DNA from: JAWKHR01 sp041394725
GTDB lineage: Bacteria > Acidobacteriota > Vicinamibacteria > Vicinamibacterales > SCN-69-37
Direction: 5' to 3'
Assembly (NCBI GenBank): GCA_041394725.1
Contig: JAWKHR010000045.1
Location: forward strand, 1 to 53,530
DNA length: 53,530 nucleotides
In this document: positions 52,421 to 53,530 of the stretch, piece after piece
Numbering within the stretch: the stretch's first letter is position 1
How the letters are laid out: each line of letters starts with the position of its first letter
Notes under the pieces: generated by a model
Seen by the model: only the letters and a program-made list of their open reading frames with translations
Database searches by the model: none
What the model was told of the DNA's origin: nothing
Program-made: the position numbers and the translations under genes

Positions 52421-53530
52421 TCAGCGCTTGTGGCGTCCCGTCCGCGTGCGCGGAGGCGTCGCCCCTCGGCGCGGCGTCCGGTGCGCGCGTTCGCCGCGCG
52501 CGAGCACGTCGTTCAGGTCGGCCTTCGGGCCCGTCCGCATCGGCGCCCAGAGGTCGCCGACGGCGGAAAAGCGCGCGATGGCCGTCCGCAGGTTGAAGTC
52601 GCGCCGGTCGACCCCGCGGGCCACCTCGTCCCAGGTCAGCGGCGTCGAGACGCCGGCGTAGTCGCTCGCCCGCGCCGAGTAGGCCGTGGCCAGCGTCTTG
52701 CCGAGGATGTTCTGGAGGTAATCCACGTAGATCGTGCCGCGCGGCCGCCGGCGTACCATCCGCTCCACCGTCGCGACCTTCGGGTGCGCCTCGGCCACGA
52801 CGGTCGCGATCATCTGGCAGAGCAGCTGTCCCGACTCGTACGAGGTCCCCGGCGCGAGCGGGATGTAGATGTGCAGGCCCCGCGATCCGGACGTCTTCGG
52901 GACCGCCGGCAGTCCGTAGCGGTCCAGTTCGTCCTTCACCCACCGCGCGACGTCCAGCGCCTCGGCGAATCCCGCGCCCTCTCCCGGGTCGAGATCGATC
53001 GCGGCGTAGTCCTGGTGCGTCGGGTCCGCTACCCTGGAGAACCAGGGATCCTGCGAGATCGCGGCGAGCTGGGTCATGTACAGGAGCGTGGTCAGCGACC
53101 CGCCGATCAGCCGGTCGCGCGTGCCTTCCTCGGGGTCGATCGGGTCCACGTCCTCGGGCAGCACCTCGCGCCGGACGCCCGCCGGCACGTCGTCCGGGTG
53201 GCGCTGCTGGTAGAACGCCTTGTGATCGACCCCGTTCGGGAACCGCTTCATCACGAGCGGCCGGTCGTCCACGGCCGGCAGGACGTACGGCGAGGCCTCG
53301 ACGTAGTACCGGAGCAGATCGCCCTTGGTCAGCCCGAGTGACGGCCAGAACACCTTGGCGAGGTTCGTCACGCGGAGGCGGTGCCCATCCGGCAGGTGAA
53401 TCTCCCCGTCCTTCCGCGCCTCCTCCAGCGCATGCAACTCGTCGACGAGCGCCGCCAGCGGCTTCGGAGTCCGAAGTCCCCGCCTGGCCTGCGTCTTCTT
53501 CTTTCGGACCCTCGGACCCTGGGAACCTGG
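52421..53530 (-). CDS. Stand-alone LigD-type polymerase/primase domain (5' end beyond window)
   Basis: At least 338 residues from TTG 53437, with the frame open to the window edge. LigD PolDom motifs: LRVTNLAKVFWPSLGLTKGDLLRYY, RPLVMKRFPNGV, catalytic metal site YAAIDLDPGEG, PKTSGSRGLHIYIPL and YVDYLQNILGKTLATAYSARA. There is no ligase or nuclease domain. The basic C-terminal tail (RTPRRGATPPRTRTGRHKR) may touch DNA. Such primase-like polymerases fill ends during non-homologous end joining with Ku and LigD. The segment upstream of TTG (TPKPLAALVDEL) reads as coding, so the true start probably lies to the right, although repeat-like DNA sits at the edge. Confidence 0.9.
   Translation of the reverse strand, partial: PGSQGPRVRKKKTQARRGLRTPKPLAALVDELHALEEARKDGEIHLPDGHRLRVTNLAKVFWPSLGLTKGDLLRYYVEASPYVLPAVDDRPLVMKRFPNGVDHKAFYQQRHPDDVPAGVRREVLPEDVDPIDPEEGTRDRLIGGSLTTLLYMTQLAAISQDPWFSRVADPTHQDYAAIDLDPGEGAGFAEALDVARWVKDELDRYGLPAVPKTSGSRGLHIYIPLAPGTSYESGQLLCQMIATVVAEAHPKVATVERMVRRRPRGTIYVDYLQNILGKTLATAYSARASDYAGVSTPLTWDEVARGVDRRDFNLRTAIARFSAVGDLWAPMRTGPKADLNDVLARGERAHRTPRRGATPPRTRTGRHKR
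53463..53530. repeat. Palindrome and GGACCCT repeats at the right edge
   Basis: CTTCGGA-G-TCCGAAG (53463-53477) and two GGACCCT units, with an AACCTGG end (53506-53530). Similar in character to the repeats at 4507-4597. They overlap the open reading frame of the LigD-type gene. Confidence 0.4.

Overview
High-GC bacterial DNA, most likely from an aerobic soil-type Acidobacteriota (Vicinamibacteria-like). This assignment is inferred from gene content, because no rRNA or tRNA gene was found. Three secreted proteins resemble the acidobacterial VWFA-related family. One cytochrome is of the reaction-centre-cytochrome-like type common in that phylum. Intergenic GGGTCCC and TTCGAA repeats are also present. 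Genes are densely packed, with many 1-4 bp stop/start overlaps. Almost all long antisense frames are GC-driven shadows.

Layout. 1-4.5 kb: an ABC permease tail, an ABM-GNAT fusion (-), and an operon of a small coiled protein, a membrane-ankyrin fusion and an SGNH hydrolase. 4.5-8.7 kb: two tandem VWFA-related genes, the second with an apparent 1-bp frameshift. 8.8-10 kb: an acyltransferase (-) broken by an in-frame TGA. 10-21.3 kb: a VKOR-DsbA fusion, XdhC, a MobA/MocA-like nucleotidyltransferase (-), then a complete aerobic CO dehydrogenase operon. That operon runs coxM-coxS-coxL-coxG, a cysteine-free bacilliredoxin-like gene, an XdhC/CoxF-YHS fusion, coxD and coxE. CoxL carries AYRCSFR, the form I signature of true CO dehydrogenases. 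21.3-27.3 kb: a secreted gluzincin-like protein, PEP carboxylase, a diheme cytochrome fusion and a ferritin-like protein. 27.3-31.7 kb: a GH31 enzyme behind a membrane-bound LuxR-type regulator (-), DUF2231 (+), and the tail of a three-gene export operon (DUF305, LVIVD, META lipoprotein; -). 34-37 kb: a third VWFA-related protein and an outer-membrane barrel (-).

37.3-48.3 kb holds the most distinctive feature. Four matches to the sigma-54 -24/-12 promoter stand in front of small envelope or stress-type genes: an lmo0937-like peptide, a 69-aa two-helix protein, a SYLF-domain protein, and a 99-aa membrane protein plus a YtxH protein with 11-residue repeats. Two of the intergenic regions share a 19-bp direct-repeat element placed like an enhancer. 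Between them lies a phosphorelay island of three sensor or hybrid kinases, two single-domain receivers, a GAFTGA-containing NtrC-type activator and a degenerate kinase-like protein. I propose that this activator controls the surrounding sigma-54 promoters.

48.4-53.5 kb: DUF3891 (+), then a tight minus-strand run of a stand-alone LigD-type polymerase/primase (cut by the window edge), gluQRS, a PIG-L deacetylase and a group II PLP decarboxylase. All family names come from reading motifs by eye; no database search was run.
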